Below, piece after piece: positions 20,274 through 29,411 of a DNA stretch of 64,000 nucleotides (position 1 is its first letter; each line of letters opens with the position of its first letter). The position numbers were made by a program, and so were the translations under genes. The stretch spans positions 558,001 to 622,000 of the forward strand of contig NZ_WVVV01000001.1 in assembly GCF_012911015.1 (NCBI RefSeq), written 5' to 3'. The stretch comes from Chelativorans sp. ZYF759. Its GTDB lineage: Bacteria > Pseudomonadota > Alphaproteobacteria > Rhizobiales > Rhizobiaceae. The notes below the pieces were generated by a model. The model did no database searches. It was given only the letters and a program-made list of their open reading frames with translations, and was not told the DNA's origin.

Positions 20274-21851
20274 ATGGTCAAGTCGCCCGGTCCCAAACAC
20301 TCCAAGCCACGCAAGGAGCCTGTGACCATCGATCTCGATCCCAAGGACGTGGAGCGAAAGCCAGGCGAGGCCAAACCTTCGGCCGATACGGCACCCTCCA
20401 AGCCAGACGACGGCGCCATCGGCACCTCCCGCAATACGGGAGAGAAATCCGCCTCAACTGGAGCGGGGGAGGCCAAAGCCGACCCTGTCGCGCCCGCCGG
20501 TGATACCAAGTCGCAAGGCAGCGGCCCGGCGCAGGCCGAGCCGACGGCGTCACCCTCCGTCTCACAGGCCAAGGCGGCCGCTGGAGGACCTGAATCCACC
20601 AAAGCCGGGTCCGCGGCTTCCCCCTCGGCCGCAAGCAAGGCGCAGAGCGATGCCGGCACGACATCCGACGGCTCCAAGGCGAACCACAAGGATGGTGCCG
20701 GCGCCGAACGAAAGGCTTCAGGTCCTGCGGTTCCGCCCTCCGGTGCCGGCGGTGCAGGAGGCATGAAGCCGCCTTCCGATACGCGGGGCACCGCGTCTGC
20801 AAGGCCAGGCCGGGGAACGGCACTTCTCGCCGGCCTCGCGGGCGGGCTGATCGCGTTGCTTCTGGTCGCGGTCCTCCAGTGGGCAGGCATGTGGCCGGTA
20901 GGAACGGCGGCACGCGGCAGTGGCGAGGTCGCCGAGTTGCGGATGCAGATCGACGAGTTGCGACAGGCCATGGCGGACGACGAAACGGGTGCAACGTCGG
21001 AGGACATCGACGCCCGCATCGGCGAGGCGGTCGAGGCGAGCGTCGCCCCGCTGCGCGACGAACTCGCTTCGCTTCAGGCCGATCTTCCCGATGGGAGTGG
21101 CGAGGCGGCCGATCTGCAGCCGCTCCAGGAGCGGCTCGACGCGGTGGAATCTGCGCTTGCCACCATCGGTGACGGCTCGCCGGATGGTCTGCAGGCCGAA
21201 GCCGATGAACGCTTTGCCGCGCTCGAATCACGGGTGGAAGCGATCGAAGCCGGCGCAGGCCAGGACGATGAACTGGCCGCGCGCATGGACGGGCTCGAGC
21301 AGGAGCTTGCCGCGGTGCGGACGGAAATGGGCGAGCGGGCGGATGAACCACGCGCGGCGCTGGTCATCGCGGCATCCGCGCTGAAGATGGCGATCGATCG
21401 CGGTAACGGGTTCCAGAGCGAACTCGAAACATATGCGTCGCTGGCGCCGGATGCGGAGAGCGTGGCAAGCCTGGGCGCGTTTGCGGAAGCTGGCGTGCCG
21501 ACACGCAGCGCCATCCTGGCCGATTTACCTGCCGCCGCCGACCGGATGGTCGCCGCAGGGCGCGCGCGTGACGAGGGTGCGGACTTTCTCGGCAATCTGT
21601 GGCAGAGCGCGCGCGATCTTGTGGCCGTGCGTCCCATAGGCGCGATCGAGGGCGACAGCACCGAGGCAATCGTGGCGCGGCTGGAGGCGGCGGTGCGCGA
21701 GGGCGAATACGGAACGGCGCTGTCCGAATACGAGGCGCTTCCGGCAGCTGCCCAATCGGCGGGCGCCGACTACATGGAAGGCGTGCGCGCGCGCCACGAA
21801 GTCGACGGGTTGATGGACGAGGCGTTGACCGGCGCGCTGAGGGCGTCCTAG
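20274..21851 (+). CDS. Mitofilin/Mic60-like membrane protein (COG4223)
   Basis: This 525-aa inner-membrane protein has a long disordered Ala/Ser/Pro/Lys-rich N-terminal region (to about residue 170), one membrane helix (TALLAGLAGGLIALLLVAVL), a coiled-coil region of Glu/Leu-rich heptads, and a C-terminal mitofilin-like domain. It is the alphaproteobacterial relative of mitochondrial Mic60, which shapes inner membranes. The hemC-hemD-here-hemY order is the conserved context for that family. I chose ATG 20274, with GGAG 8 bases upstream; the in-frame ATG at 20229 lacks one. Confidence 0.87.
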   Translation: MVKSPGPKHSKPRKEPVTIDLDPKDVERKPGEAKPSADTAPSKPDDGAIGTSRNTGEKSASTGAGEAKADPVAPAGDTKSQGSGPAQAEPTASPSVSQAKAAAGGPESTKAGSAASPSAASKAQSDAGTTSDGSKANHKDGAGAERKASGPAVPPSGAGGAGGMKPPSDTRGTASARPGRGTALLAGLAGGLIALLLVAVLQWAGMWPVGTAARGSGEVAELRMQIDELRQAMADDETGATSEDIDARIGEAVEASVAPLRDELASLQADLPDGSGEAADLQPLQERLDAVESALATIGDGSPDGLQAEADERFAALESRVEAIEAGAGQDDELAARMDGLEQELAAVRTEMGERADEPRAALVIAASALKMAIDRGNGFQSELETYASLAPDAESVASLGAFAEAGVPTRSAILADLPAAADRMVAAGRARDEGADFLGNLWQSARDLVAVRPIGAIEGDSTEAIVARLEAAVREGEYGTALSEYEALPAAAQSAGADYMEGVRARHEVDGLMDEALTGALRAS

Positions 21852-21969
21852 GGCATGGTATCGCGCAAAGGGCCACAGGTCCCTCACCCTTCCAAGATCA
21901 TTTTCCCGCTTCCGTCGTCCAGGCTGAGTTCAGCCCGGCGCGGGACGCGATAGGAGAAAGCAAGACCCA

Positions 21970-23688
21970 ATGTTGCGTGTGCTCTTCTTCCTGATTCTGG
22001 TTTTCGCCCTTGCCATCGGCTTTTCCTGGCTGGCCGACAGACCGGGCGAACTCACCCTCCTCTTCGGAGGATATCAGTATCGCGTCTCGCTGCTCGTGGC
22101 GGCGATCATGGTGGTCGCGACGGTAGCGGCCGTGATGATCGCCTGGTGGGTGGTCAAGGGTATCTGGAACAGCCCGCACGTGGTGGCGCGCTATTTCCGG
22201 GCCCGGCGCCGCGACAGGGGATATCAGGCACTGTCGACTGGCATGATTGCGGCCGGCGCGGGCGATTCGGAACTCGCGCGGCGCAAGAAGAAGGATGCGC
22301 TGAAGCTGCTCAGTTCCGACCAAGAGCCGCTGATCCTGCTGCTCGACGCGCAGGCCTCGTTGCTGGAGGGCGATCACGACGCCGCCCGCGCCAAGTTCGA
22401 GGGCATGCTCAAAGATCCTGAACTGAAGCTCCTAGGCTTGCGCGGTCTCTATCTCGAGGCGCGCCGTCTGGGCGAGAACGAAGCGGCAAGGCACTACGCC
22501 GGTCAGGCCGTCGCTGAGGCGCCCCAACTCTCCTGGGCCGCCGATGCGACGCTGGAACAGATGAGCGAGTCAGGCGAGTGGGACGCCGCGATCCAGCTTG
22601 TCGAGCGGCAGAAGGCCACGCGTCAGATCGAGCGGGAACAGCTTGCCCGGCGCAAGGCTGTTCTGCTCACTGCAAAGGCACGAGAGACCCTCGACGCCGA
22701 TCCCACGGCCGCCAAGAATGCCGCGCTGGAAGCCAACCGCCTGTCTCCCGATCTCGTTCCGGCCACCGTGACGGCGGCGCAGGCACTCTTCCAGCTGGGC
22801 GACCTGAAGCGGGGAACCAAAATCCTCGAGGCAGCCTGGAAGAAGGAGCCGCACCCCGAGATCGCCGATGCGCATGTTCATGCCCGACCCGGCGATTCGA
22901 CACATGACCGGCTGGCGCGCGCCAAGAAGCTGGCGGCACTGCGGCCGAACCATGTGGAAAGCGCTCTGGTCGTGGCACGGGCGGCCTTCGAGGCGGGAGA
23001 GTTCACCGAGGCGCGCAAATCGATCGAAGCCGCGCTCCGCCAGGAGCCCCGCGAAGGCACGTTTCTTCTTCTTGCCGATGTCGAGGAGGCGGAGACAGGC
23101 GAGCAGGGCCGCGTCCGGGAGTGGCTGGCGCGGGCCGTGCGGGCACCGCGAGATCCCGCGTGGGTGGCCGATGGGTACGTTTCGGAAAGATGGGCCCCAG
23201 CCTCTCCCGTGACCGGGCGACTCGATGCCTTCGAATGGCGCTCGCCGGTGGAAAGGCTGGGCCGCATCGTGGAAGCGGGCGAAAGCGAACTTCCGCAGAT
23301 CGCGGTGATCCCGCCCGCCCGTCAGATGTCCCCCGCAGTCGCAGAGGTCGAGGCTGCTCCGGCGGCGGTAACGACGCCCGGCGCGGAAGACGCACAGAGG
23401 ATGCCCGACCCGAAGGGTGACGGCCCTGTCGCGGAACAGGCAACAGGCGGTGACGTCGAAACGCCGTCCGAAGTCTCTACAGGTGGAAAAGAGCCCACTT
23501 CGCCGTCTCCCGAAGCGTCCAAGCCGGTCGTGGCTGAAGCGAAAGTTGGCGGCCAGGTCGACGCGGAGCCGACGGACGACGAGGCTGTAGGCACCGAGGA
23601 GCCGCGCCAGCCGCCGATCCCCGACGATCCCGGCGTCGACCCCGATGAGCCCATGAAGCGCGAGGCGAGCCGCTTCAGACTGTTCTAG
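21970..23688 (+). CDS. hemY: HemY-type TPR membrane protein
   Basis: This 572-aa protein has two N-terminal membrane helices (residues 1-20 and about 40-66), the HemY_N signature, and TPR-like helical repeats through about residue 430. A Pro/Glu/Ala-rich, probably disordered tail ends in KREASRFRLF. HemY is genetically tied to heme biosynthesis, but its biochemistry is unclear; it is unrelated to protoporphyrinogen oxidase of the same name in Bacillus. Start ATG has GGAG about 12 bases upstream. It follows the mic60-like gene after 118 bases. Confidence 0.88.
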   Translation: MLRVLFFLILVFALAIGFSWLADRPGELTLLFGGYQYRVSLLVAAIMVVATVAAVMIAWWVVKGIWNSPHVVARYFRARRRDRGYQALSTGMIAAGAGDSELARRKKKDALKLLSSDQEPLILLLDAQASLLEGDHDAARAKFEGMLKDPELKLLGLRGLYLEARRLGENEAARHYAGQAVAEAPQLSWAADATLEQMSESGEWDAAIQLVERQKATRQIEREQLARRKAVLLTAKARETLDADPTAAKNAALEANRLSPDLVPATVTAAQALFQLGDLKRGTKILEAAWKKEPHPEIADAHVHARPGDSTHDRLARAKKLAALRPNHVESALVVARAAFEAGEFTEARKSIEAALRQEPREGTFLLLADVEEAETGEQGRVREWLARAVRAPRDPAWVADGYVSERWAPASPVTGRLDAFEWRSPVERLGRIVEAGESELPQIAVIPPARQMSPAVAEVEAAPAAVTTPGAEDAQRMPDPKGDGPVAEQATGGDVETPSEVSTGGKEPTSPSPEASKPVVAEAKVGGQVDAEPTDDEAVGTEEPRQPPIPDDPGVDPDEPMKREASRFRLF

Positions 23689-23769
23689 AGTGCAGGTTGC
23701 GCCCAATAAGTTGTCGCCAATCGAAGCGGCCTCTTGGCCCCGGCGCATTGGTGGTCATATGCTACACGG

Positions 23770-24258
23770 ATGTTCGAGCGATTCCTGTCCTTCTTGAAGG
23801 ACCTTCCCAATGGCGGCAAGGTCGAGCGTGAACCGGATACGATACACGATCCGCGTGTGGCTGCCGCTGCCCTGATGTTTCACGTGATCGATGCAGACGG
23901 AGTGCGCGACACCAGCGAACGCAACCGTCTGCGCGAGGTGGTCTCAAAGGCCTACTCGGTGACGGGGAGCGAACTCGACCGTGTCCTGGCGGAAGGCGAG
24001 GCCGCCGAGCGCGAGGCGGTCGACCTTTATGCCTTTACCAGCGTGCTCCTGCGCCATCTCGGGCCAGAGGCCAAGGTCGAGCTCATCCGCCTGCTTTGGG
24101 AGATGGTCTATGCCGACGGCGAGGCGCACGAGCTGGAGGACAATGTGGTGTGGCGGGTTGCCGAACTGGTCGGCGTCGATTCGCGCGACCGAATCATGAT
24201 GCGGCAAAAAGTGCGGGAGGGACGTGGCTTGCCTCCTTCGCGAACGGACGCCTCGTGA
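23770..24258 (+). CDS. TerB family tellurite resistance-like protein
   Basis: This 162-aa helical protein has the TerB/DjlA-like repeat of acidic metal-site motifs: HVIDADGVRDTSE and MVYADGEAHELED, each with the xDGxxxxxE pattern. TerB domains are linked to stress and metal responses, but the role here is unknown. I start at ATG 23770 (MFERFLSFLKDL); the 12 codons before it lack family similarity. Its TGA overlaps the amidotransferase ATG by one base. Confidence 0.8.
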   Translation: MFERFLSFLKDLPNGGKVEREPDTIHDPRVAAAALMFHVIDADGVRDTSERNRLREVVSKAYSVTGSELDRVLAEGEAAEREAVDLYAFTSVLLRHLGPEAKVELIRLLWEMVYADGEAHELEDNVVWRVAELVGVDSRDRIMMRQKVREGRGLPPSRTDAS

Positions 24259-25013
24259 TGCTTCAGGTGCCAAGGCGCACTGAGCGGTCACAGATACTGG
24301 TGGTGCTCCATCAGGAGACGTCCAGCCCGGGACGGGTCGGGCAATATCTGGTTGAACGCGGCTTCCACCTCGACATCCGCCGGCCGCCACTCGGCGATCC
24401 GTTGCCCGAGACTCTGGCCAATCATGCGGGCGCGGTCGTCTTCGGCGGGCCCATGAGCGCGAACGATCCCGACGAATTCGTGAAGCGGGAGACCGATTGG
24501 CTGGCCGTGCCGCTGAGGGAGGGCAAACCCTATCTCGGCATTTGTCTCGGCGCGCAGATGCTGGTCAATCATCTGGGCGGCAAGGTCTTCGGCCGCGACG
24601 ACGGACAGGTCGAGATCGGCTGGTACCCCATCGAGCCGACGCCCGAGGGCAGGTCCGTGATGGACTGGCCCAACATGGTCTACCACTTCCACCGCGAGGG
24701 TTTCGATCTGCCGGCAGGTGCGACGTTGCTGGCCACGGGCGGCATCTATCCCAACCAGGCCTTCCGCTATGGGGACAGGGCCTGGGGGGTGCAGTTCCAT
24801 GCCGAGCTGACGCGGGTGATGATGCATCGCTGGGTGGTGCATGGCGCACACCGCTTCGTTCTTCCCAACGCGCAGGCAGGTCGCGAGCATCTCAACGGGC
24901 GCATGATCTGGGATGCGCGGCTGCGAGCGTGGCTGCACGACTTCCTCGACATGATCTTCCTGCCCGAAGCACTGCGCATGGAAAAAGCGGACAAGGAAAA
25001 GGGCCGCCCCTGA
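24258..25013 (+). CDS. Class I glutamine amidotransferase (GMP synthase-like)
   Basis: This 251-aa standalone class I glutamine amidotransferase has nucleophile Cys96 in the GICLGAQ elbow and the His/Glu partners in VQFHAELT. It lacks a synthetase domain, so it is not GuaA. Related proteins hydrolyse gamma-glutamyl compounds or act on unknown amides. It is translationally coupled to the TerB gene through TGATG. The substrate cannot be read from sequence. Confidence 0.85.
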   Translation: MLQVPRRTERSQILVVLHQETSSPGRVGQYLVERGFHLDIRRPPLGDPLPETLANHAGAVVFGGPMSANDPDEFVKRETDWLAVPLREGKPYLGICLGAQMLVNHLGGKVFGRDDGQVEIGWYPIEPTPEGRSVMDWPNMVYHFHREGFDLPAGATLLATGGIYPNQAFRYGDRAWGVQFHAELTRVMMHRWVVHGAHRFVLPNAQAGREHLNGRMIWDARLRAWLHDFLDMIFLPEALRMEKADKEKGRP

Positions 25014-25092
25014 GAGCAGCCCTTCCGTGAATTTCCGTCCGTGGCGCGGCCCGTGGCGATAGAGGCCCTATCTGCCGCGCTTCACGCGCCTG

Positions 25093-25158
25093 TCAGGAAG
25101 ACTGCTTCCCGAAAGGACGATCCGCCGGGGCCCCGCTACGGTTGAAACCACTCGACAT
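25093..25158 (-). CDS. Candidate 21-aa small protein with near-perfect Shine-Dalgarno
   Basis: A 21-codon frame (MSSGFNRSGAPADRPFGKQSS) starts with ATG and is preceded by AAAGGAGGTGATCCA, an almost full complement of the 16S rRNA 3' end, with 7 bases between GGAGG and ATG. It lies 84 bases after the acs stop on the same strand. The peptide is hydrophilic and unlike anything I recognise. It is either a real small protein or a leader-type peptide. The ribosome-binding site is the main evidence. Confidence 0.5.
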   Translation of the reverse strand: MSSGFNRSGAPADRPFGKQSS

Positions 25159-25242
25159 TGGATCACCTCCTTTCGTTTCGTTGAACACAATCAAGAGATT
25201 GGGGTGCTTCGCGCGGTTGCGCAAGTCCCCTCAGCGAAATTC

Positions 25243-27198
25243 CTATTTCTTCTTGTTCTGACGGTTCTCGACCAGATCGTCGACCACGGCGGGATCGGCG
25301 AGTGTTGAGGTGTCGCCCAGCGCGCCGAAATCATCCTCGGCGATCTTTCTCAAGATCCGGCGCATGATCTTGCCCGAGCGTGTCTTGGGCAGGCCTGGCG
25401 CGAACTGGATCTGGTCGGGCGTGGCGATCGGGCCGATCTCGTTGCGTACATGGGTGACGAGCTCCTTGCGCAGCGCGTCCGAGCCTTCCACGCCATCCAT
25501 CAGCGTGACGTAGCAATAGATGCCCTGGCCCTTGATGTCGTGCGGGTAGCCAACGACGGCGGCTTCCGACACCTTGTCGTGGGCAACCAGTGCCGATTCC
25601 ACCTCGGCGGTACCCATACGGTGGCCGGACACGTTGATGACGTCATCCACCCGGCCGGTGATCCAGTAATAGCCGTCCTCGTCGCGGCGGCAGCCGTCAC
25701 CCGTGAAGTATTTGCCCTTATAGGTGGAGAAATAGGTCTGGACGAAGCGCTCATGGTCGCCATAGACGGTGCGCATCTGCCCGGGCCAGGAGTCCACGAT
25801 GCACAGATTGCCGTCTGCCGCGCCCTCGATCACCTTGCCGTCATTGTCGACCAGCTGTGGCTGGACGCCGAAGAAAGGCCTGGTGGCGGAACCGGGCTTG
25901 AGATCGGTGGCGCCGGGTAACGGGGTGATGAGGATGCCACCGGTTTCCGTCTGCCACCAGGTGTCGACGATGGGCACGCGCTTCTCGCCGACGACGTCAT
26001 AATACCATTGCCAGGCCTCCGGGTTGATCGGCTCACCGACGGAGCCCAACACCTTCAGGGACTTGCGCGAGGTCTTGGTGACATGGGAATCGCCCGCGCC
26101 CATCAGCGCGCGGATGGCGGTGGGGGCGGTATAGAAGATGTTGACCTTGTGCTTGTCGATCACCTCCCAGAAGCGTGAGGGAGAGGGATAGTTGGGCACG
26201 CCTTCGAACATCAGCGTGATGGCACCGTTGGCGAGCGGGCCATAGACGATGTAGCTGTGCCCCGTCACCCAGCCGACATCCGCCGTGCACCAGTAGACGT
26301 CGCCGTCATGGTAGTCGAAGACGTATTCATGGGTCATCGATGCGTAGACGAGATAGCCGCCGGTGGTGTGCAGCACGCCCTTCGGCTTGCCGGTGGAACC
26401 GGAGGTGTAGAGGATGAAGAGCGGGTCCTCTGCCTTCATCGGCTCCGGCGGGCACTTGGCATCCACCTCGCGGATCTCGTCGTGATACCAGAGGTCGCGG
26501 CCATGGGCCCAGCCGACCTTGCCGCCGGTGCGACGTACGACCAGCACATGCTTGACCATGACATGCTGGCGCGCGGCGATGTCGATCGCCTTGTCGGTGT
26601 TCTCCTTGAGAGGAACAGGCTTTCCTCCACGCAATCCCTCATCCGCGGTGATCACGAAGGTCGATTCGCAATCGACGATGCGGCCGGCGAGTGAATCGGG
26701 CGAAAAGCCGCCGAAGACGATGGAATGCACCGCGCCGATGCGCGCGCAGGCGAGCATCGCATAGGCCGCCTCGGGGATCATCGGCATGTAGATGGTGACG
26801 CGGTCGCCCTTCTTGACGCCGTGCTTCTTCATCACGTTGGCGAGCCGGCAGACGCGGTCGTAGAGCTCGTTGTAGGTGATCTTCTTGTCGTCGTAGGGAT
26901 TGTCGCCTTCCCAGATGATCGCCGTCTGGTCCCCGCGCTTCTTCAGATGCCGGTCGACGCAATTGTAGGAGACGTTGGTAAGCCCGTCCTCAAACCACTT
27001 GATCGAGACCTTGCCCTTGAAGGAGGTGTTCTTGACCTTGGTGTAGGGCTTGAACCAGTCGATGCGCTTGCCGTGTTTCGCCCAGAATTTCTCCGGATCC
27101 TTGACGCTGGCACGGTACCATTTCTGGTAGGTATCGTCATCGATCAGAGCATTCTTCTTCCAGGCCGCCTTGACCTTGTGGACCTTAACCTCGGACAT
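25243..27198 (-). CDS. acs: Acetyl-coenzyme A synthetase
   Basis: Acs activates acetate with ATP and CoA via acetyl-AMP. At 651 aa it shows the ANL-superfamily motifs: P-loop [21 protein letters not shown], the [20 protein letters not shown] hinge region, and the C-terminal [11 protein letters not shown] whose Lys is the acetylation site controlling activity. I chose ATG 27198, which has GGAGGG 4 bases upstream. A frame six codons longer starts inside that region. A 278-base gap separates it from the divergent usg gene; I see no recognisable operator there. Confidence 0.98.
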   Translation of the reverse strand: MSEVKVHKVKAAWKKNALIDDDTYQKWYRASVKDPEKFWAKHGKRIDWFKPYTKVKNTSFKGKVSIKWFEDGLTNVSYNCVDRHLKKRGDQTAIIWEGDNPYDDKKITYNELYDRVCRLANVMKKHGVKKGDRVTIYMPMIPEAAYAMLACARIGAVHSIVFGGFSPDSLAGRIVDCESTFVITADEGLRGGKPVPLKENTDKAIDIAARQHVMVKHVLVVRRTGGKVGWAHGRDLWYHDEIREVDAKCPPEPMKAEDPLFILYTSGSTGKPKGVLHTTGGYLVYASMTHEYVFDYHDGDVYWCTADVGWVTGHSYIVYGPLANGAITLMFEGVPNYPSPSRFWEVIDKHKVNIFYTAPTAIRALMGAGDSHVTKTSRKSLKVLGSVGEPINPEAWQWYYDVVGEKRVPIVDTWWQTETGGILITPLPGATDLKPGSATRPFFGVQPQLVDNDGKVIEGAADGNLCIVDSWPGQMRTVYGDHERFVQTYFSTYKGKYFTGDGCRRDEDGYYWITGRVDDVINVSGHRMGTAEVESALVAHDKVSEAAVVGYPHDIKGQGIYCYVTLMDGVEGSDALRKELVTHVRNEIGPIATPDQIQFAPGLPKTRSGKIMRRILRKIAEDDFGALGDTSTLADPAVVDDLVENRQNKKK

Positions 27199-27476
27199 AA
27201 ACCCTCCTCGAACCATTGCTTTCGGCGCGCGGAACCCGCCCCCGGCAGGCGGAACGCCAGATTTTCCGGCGCATTATTACCATTCCGGACCGGGCCACAA
27301 CATTAGACCAATGGTTGGGTGCGGCGGAACGTCCATGCGGGCTGGCAGCAATCGAGGTCGCTTGCTGCTAAGTTGCTGAATATAATGGACTATTAGCGAT
27401 TTTTTCATGGACTGCAAGGCAATCTCGGTGCAGATTTTTGCGTTAGGAGGAGCGCAACCGGCAAAGAGGCAAGGCC

Positions 27477-27749
27477 ATGCATGACCCGCGTGAAATGGAA
27501 CTGATGCTGAAGGGATACGGCCTGACGACGGCCGAAATCCTCTACCACATGCCCGACCATCCCCACCTTATCCAGAGCTTCGTGTGGCAGCATTACGATC
27601 TCGCCCCGCGATTTCCTGCCCTCTACAAGTTCATCGATTTCTGGAAGGAAAAGCTCGACGGACCGCTGCATTCGGTCACCTACACGCACAGGCGGCTGAT
27701 CTCGGCCACCGAATGGCGAAACGTGACGGGCGAGTTGGTGGTCCATTAG
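27477..27749 (+). CDS. Usg family protein
   Basis: This 90-aa protein matches the Usg family of alphaproteobacteria (LKGYGLTTAEILYHMPDHPHLIQSFVWQHYDLAPRFP pattern; rich in His, Tyr and Trp). In other species it is found near tryptophan genes, and its role is unknown. The start is preceded by AGAGGCAAGGCC. It is divergent from acs. Confidence 0.88.
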   Translation: MHDPREMELMLKGYGLTTAEILYHMPDHPHLIQSFVWQHYDLAPRFPALYKFIDFWKEKLDGPLHSVTYTHRRLISATEWRNVTGELVVH

Positions 27750-27804
27750 CCATCGCGGCCGCGCCGCTGTTGCGCAGGGGGCCCGCCGCCCCTACGACGG
27801 CGGT

Positions 27805-28173
27805 ATGGATGACAGGCTCGTCACGCTGACCGTCTATTACAGCCTCGTCGAGGCGCGCATTTGCGTCTCCATGCTGGAAGCGCACGGCATCTTCGTTCTG
27901 GCGCCGACCGAACTGGCCAACAACGCGCCGCATCTTATGACGGCGTTGGGCGGTATTCCCGTCATGGTGATCGGCCGCGATTACGAGGCCGCCAAGGCGC
28001 TGCTGGCCGATGTAGACACCAGAGCCGACAGCGGGCCGCCACCGCCGGCCAGACCTTTCCTGCAACGCATATGGGAGGCGACAGTAGGCGCGCTCGTCCT
28101 TCTCGTGGCGGGGCTTCCTCCCGCGCCGACGCCGCCCAGGCGGGGCCGCAAGCCGGGTATCCGAAAGGGTTGA
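27805..28173 (+). CDS. DUF2007 putative signal-transducing protein
   Basis: This 122-aa protein begins with the DUF2007 domain (residues about 5-70), a small alpha/beta fold related to PII-type signalling domains. It recognisably contains LVEARICVSMLEAHGIFVLAP and GGIPVMVIGRDYEAAKALL. A hydrophobic stretch (ATVGALVLLVAGL) and a basic tail follow, so it may touch the membrane. A hairpin terminator lies 42 bases after the stop. Confidence 0.8.
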   Translation: MDDRLVTLTVYYSLVEARICVSMLEAHGIFVLAPTELANNAPHLMTALGGIPVMVIGRDYEAAKALLADVDTRADSGPPPPARPFLQRIWEATVGALVLLVAGLPPAPTPPRRGRKPGIRKG

Positions 28174-28215
28174 GGGGCGGCCCCATCGGCCCGGCGAGGT
28201 AATGTCAAACGCAAT

Positions 28216-28247
28216 AAACCGCCCGTGACGTGCGTCGCGGGCGGTTT
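28216..28247. terminator. Bidirectional hairpin terminator
   Basis: AAACCGCCCG (28216-28225) pairs with CGGGCGGTTT (28238-28247). It sits between two convergent genes. On the minus strand it is followed by ATTGCGTTT, on the plus strand by GGGTGGG, so it is likelier to stop the minus-strand DUF2852 transcript. Confidence 0.7.
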
Positions 28248-28271
28248 GGGTGGGCGGGAAGCAACTGATGC

Positions 28272-28631
28272 CTAGCCCGCCTGTCCCTGGCGCTGTGCCA
28301 TGAACTGGTCGAATTCCGCGCGGTCCTTTGCCGAGCGAAGCTCGTCGAGGAAGCTGACAAAGGCGTCACGCTCCTCCTCGAGGCGCTTCAGCGTCTCTTC
28401 GCGATAGGCGTCGAATGCCGTGTTGCCGGTCCTGCCGACATGGGCGTCGCGACGCCCGCGCTTCCAACCTCTGCAGCTCATGCGCTTGCTCCATATGATG
28501 TAGAAGAGAATTGCGAGCCCCACCGGCCAGAAGAAGATGAAGCCCAGTACCATGGCGACAACCCATGCCGCCTTTCCACGCTCGTCCAGCCAGTCGCGGC
28601 CGCGTGCCAGCCACTCCGTCACAGTGTCCAC
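28272..28631 (-). CDS. DUF2852 membrane protein
   Basis: This 119-aa DUF2852 protein of alphaproteobacteria has one or two tightly spaced membrane segments (AAWVVAMVLGFIFFWPVGLAILFYIIW, about residues 21-47). A basic patch follows, then a charged helix (FDAYREETLKRLEEERDAFVSFLDELR) that should be cytoplasmic. No function is known. It is transcribed alone and terminated by the hairpin at 28216-28247. Confidence 0.85.
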   Translation of the reverse strand: MDTVTEWLARGRDWLDERGKAAWVVAMVLGFIFFWPVGLAILFYIIWSKRMSCRGWKRGRRDAHVGRTGNTAFDAYREETLKRLEEERDAFVSFLDELRSAKDRAEFDQFMAQRQGQAG

Positions 28632-28714
28632 GTTCCCGTACTCCTATGTGAATGTTAATCACATTTACATAATGGCGATGCGCGCTGGCGCTTTCAAGAA
28701 GAGAATCGAAAAAA

Positions 28715-29368
28715 TCAGGGAATAAGGCCGAGCCCGCGCAGATAGATGGCGGTGCCGCTTTCCAGCATTTCCTCGGCAGAGTAGGGCGCGCGCGGGCGGC
28801 CGCGGGTGAAGAGTTCCACCACGCCGTGGCTCAGCGCCCAAATGTGGTTGGCGACCATGCCGGCGGGCGGGCGCTTGCCGGGCGGCAGATGAGCACCCAG
28901 GCGCTCGGCAGCGATACGGAGCACGCCCATGGCCCGGTCGGCCGCAAGCTTCAGATCGGGATCACCGGCAATGGATACACCCGATTCGAACATGGCCATG
29001 TAGTAGCCGGGATGCTGGCGCGCAAAATCCAGATAGGCGGTGCCGGCTGCCGAAAAGGCCTTCAGCGGTGCCTTCTCCCCATCGCGCGTCGCTTCCTCGA
29101 GCCGTTTTGCGAACAATTCGAAGCCGCGCAGAGCGACCGCCTCCAGCAGATCCTCGCGGCCCTTGAAATGGCGATAGGGTGCGGCGGCGCTGACTTTCGC
29201 GGCACGCGCGGCCTCGACCATGGTAAAGCCGAGCGGGCCTTTTTCCTCGATGAGCTTGCAGGTCGCCTCGACGAGCGCTTCGCGCAGATTGCCGTGGTGA
29301 TAGCGGCGACGGCCGCCCGAGCCATCGTCCGGTCCATCTTCCTCGGTATCGGCATCGGTTCTGGCCAT
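28715..29368 (-). CDS. TetR/AcrR family transcriptional regulator
   Basis: This 217-aa TetR repressor has a helix-turn-helix at about residues 35-75 (ALVEATCKLIEEKGPLGFTMVEAARAAKVSAAAPYRHFKGREDLL). A WHG-type C-terminal ligand domain follows. The N-terminus is a charged Asp/Glu/Gly tail. I start at ATG 29368; the longer frame overlaps the epimerase gene upstream. Target and ligand are unknown. It lies 43 bases downstream of the hydroxyproline epimerase gene on the same strand and may be read from that transcript. Confidence 0.88.
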   Translation of the reverse strand: MARTDADTEEDGPDDGSGGRRRYHHGNLREALVEATCKLIEEKGPLGFTMVEAARAAKVSAAAPYRHFKGREDLLEAVALRGFELFAKRLEEATRDGEKAPLKAFSAAGTAYLDFARQHPGYYMAMFESGVSIAGDPDLKLAADRAMGVLRIAAERLGAHLPPGKRPPAGMVANHIWALSHGVVELFTRGRPRAPYSAEEMLESGTAIYLRGLGLIP

Positions 29369-29411
29369 GCCCTTTCGGGTAAACCGGTTGCCGGTCGAGG
29401 GCAAGGGCTGC

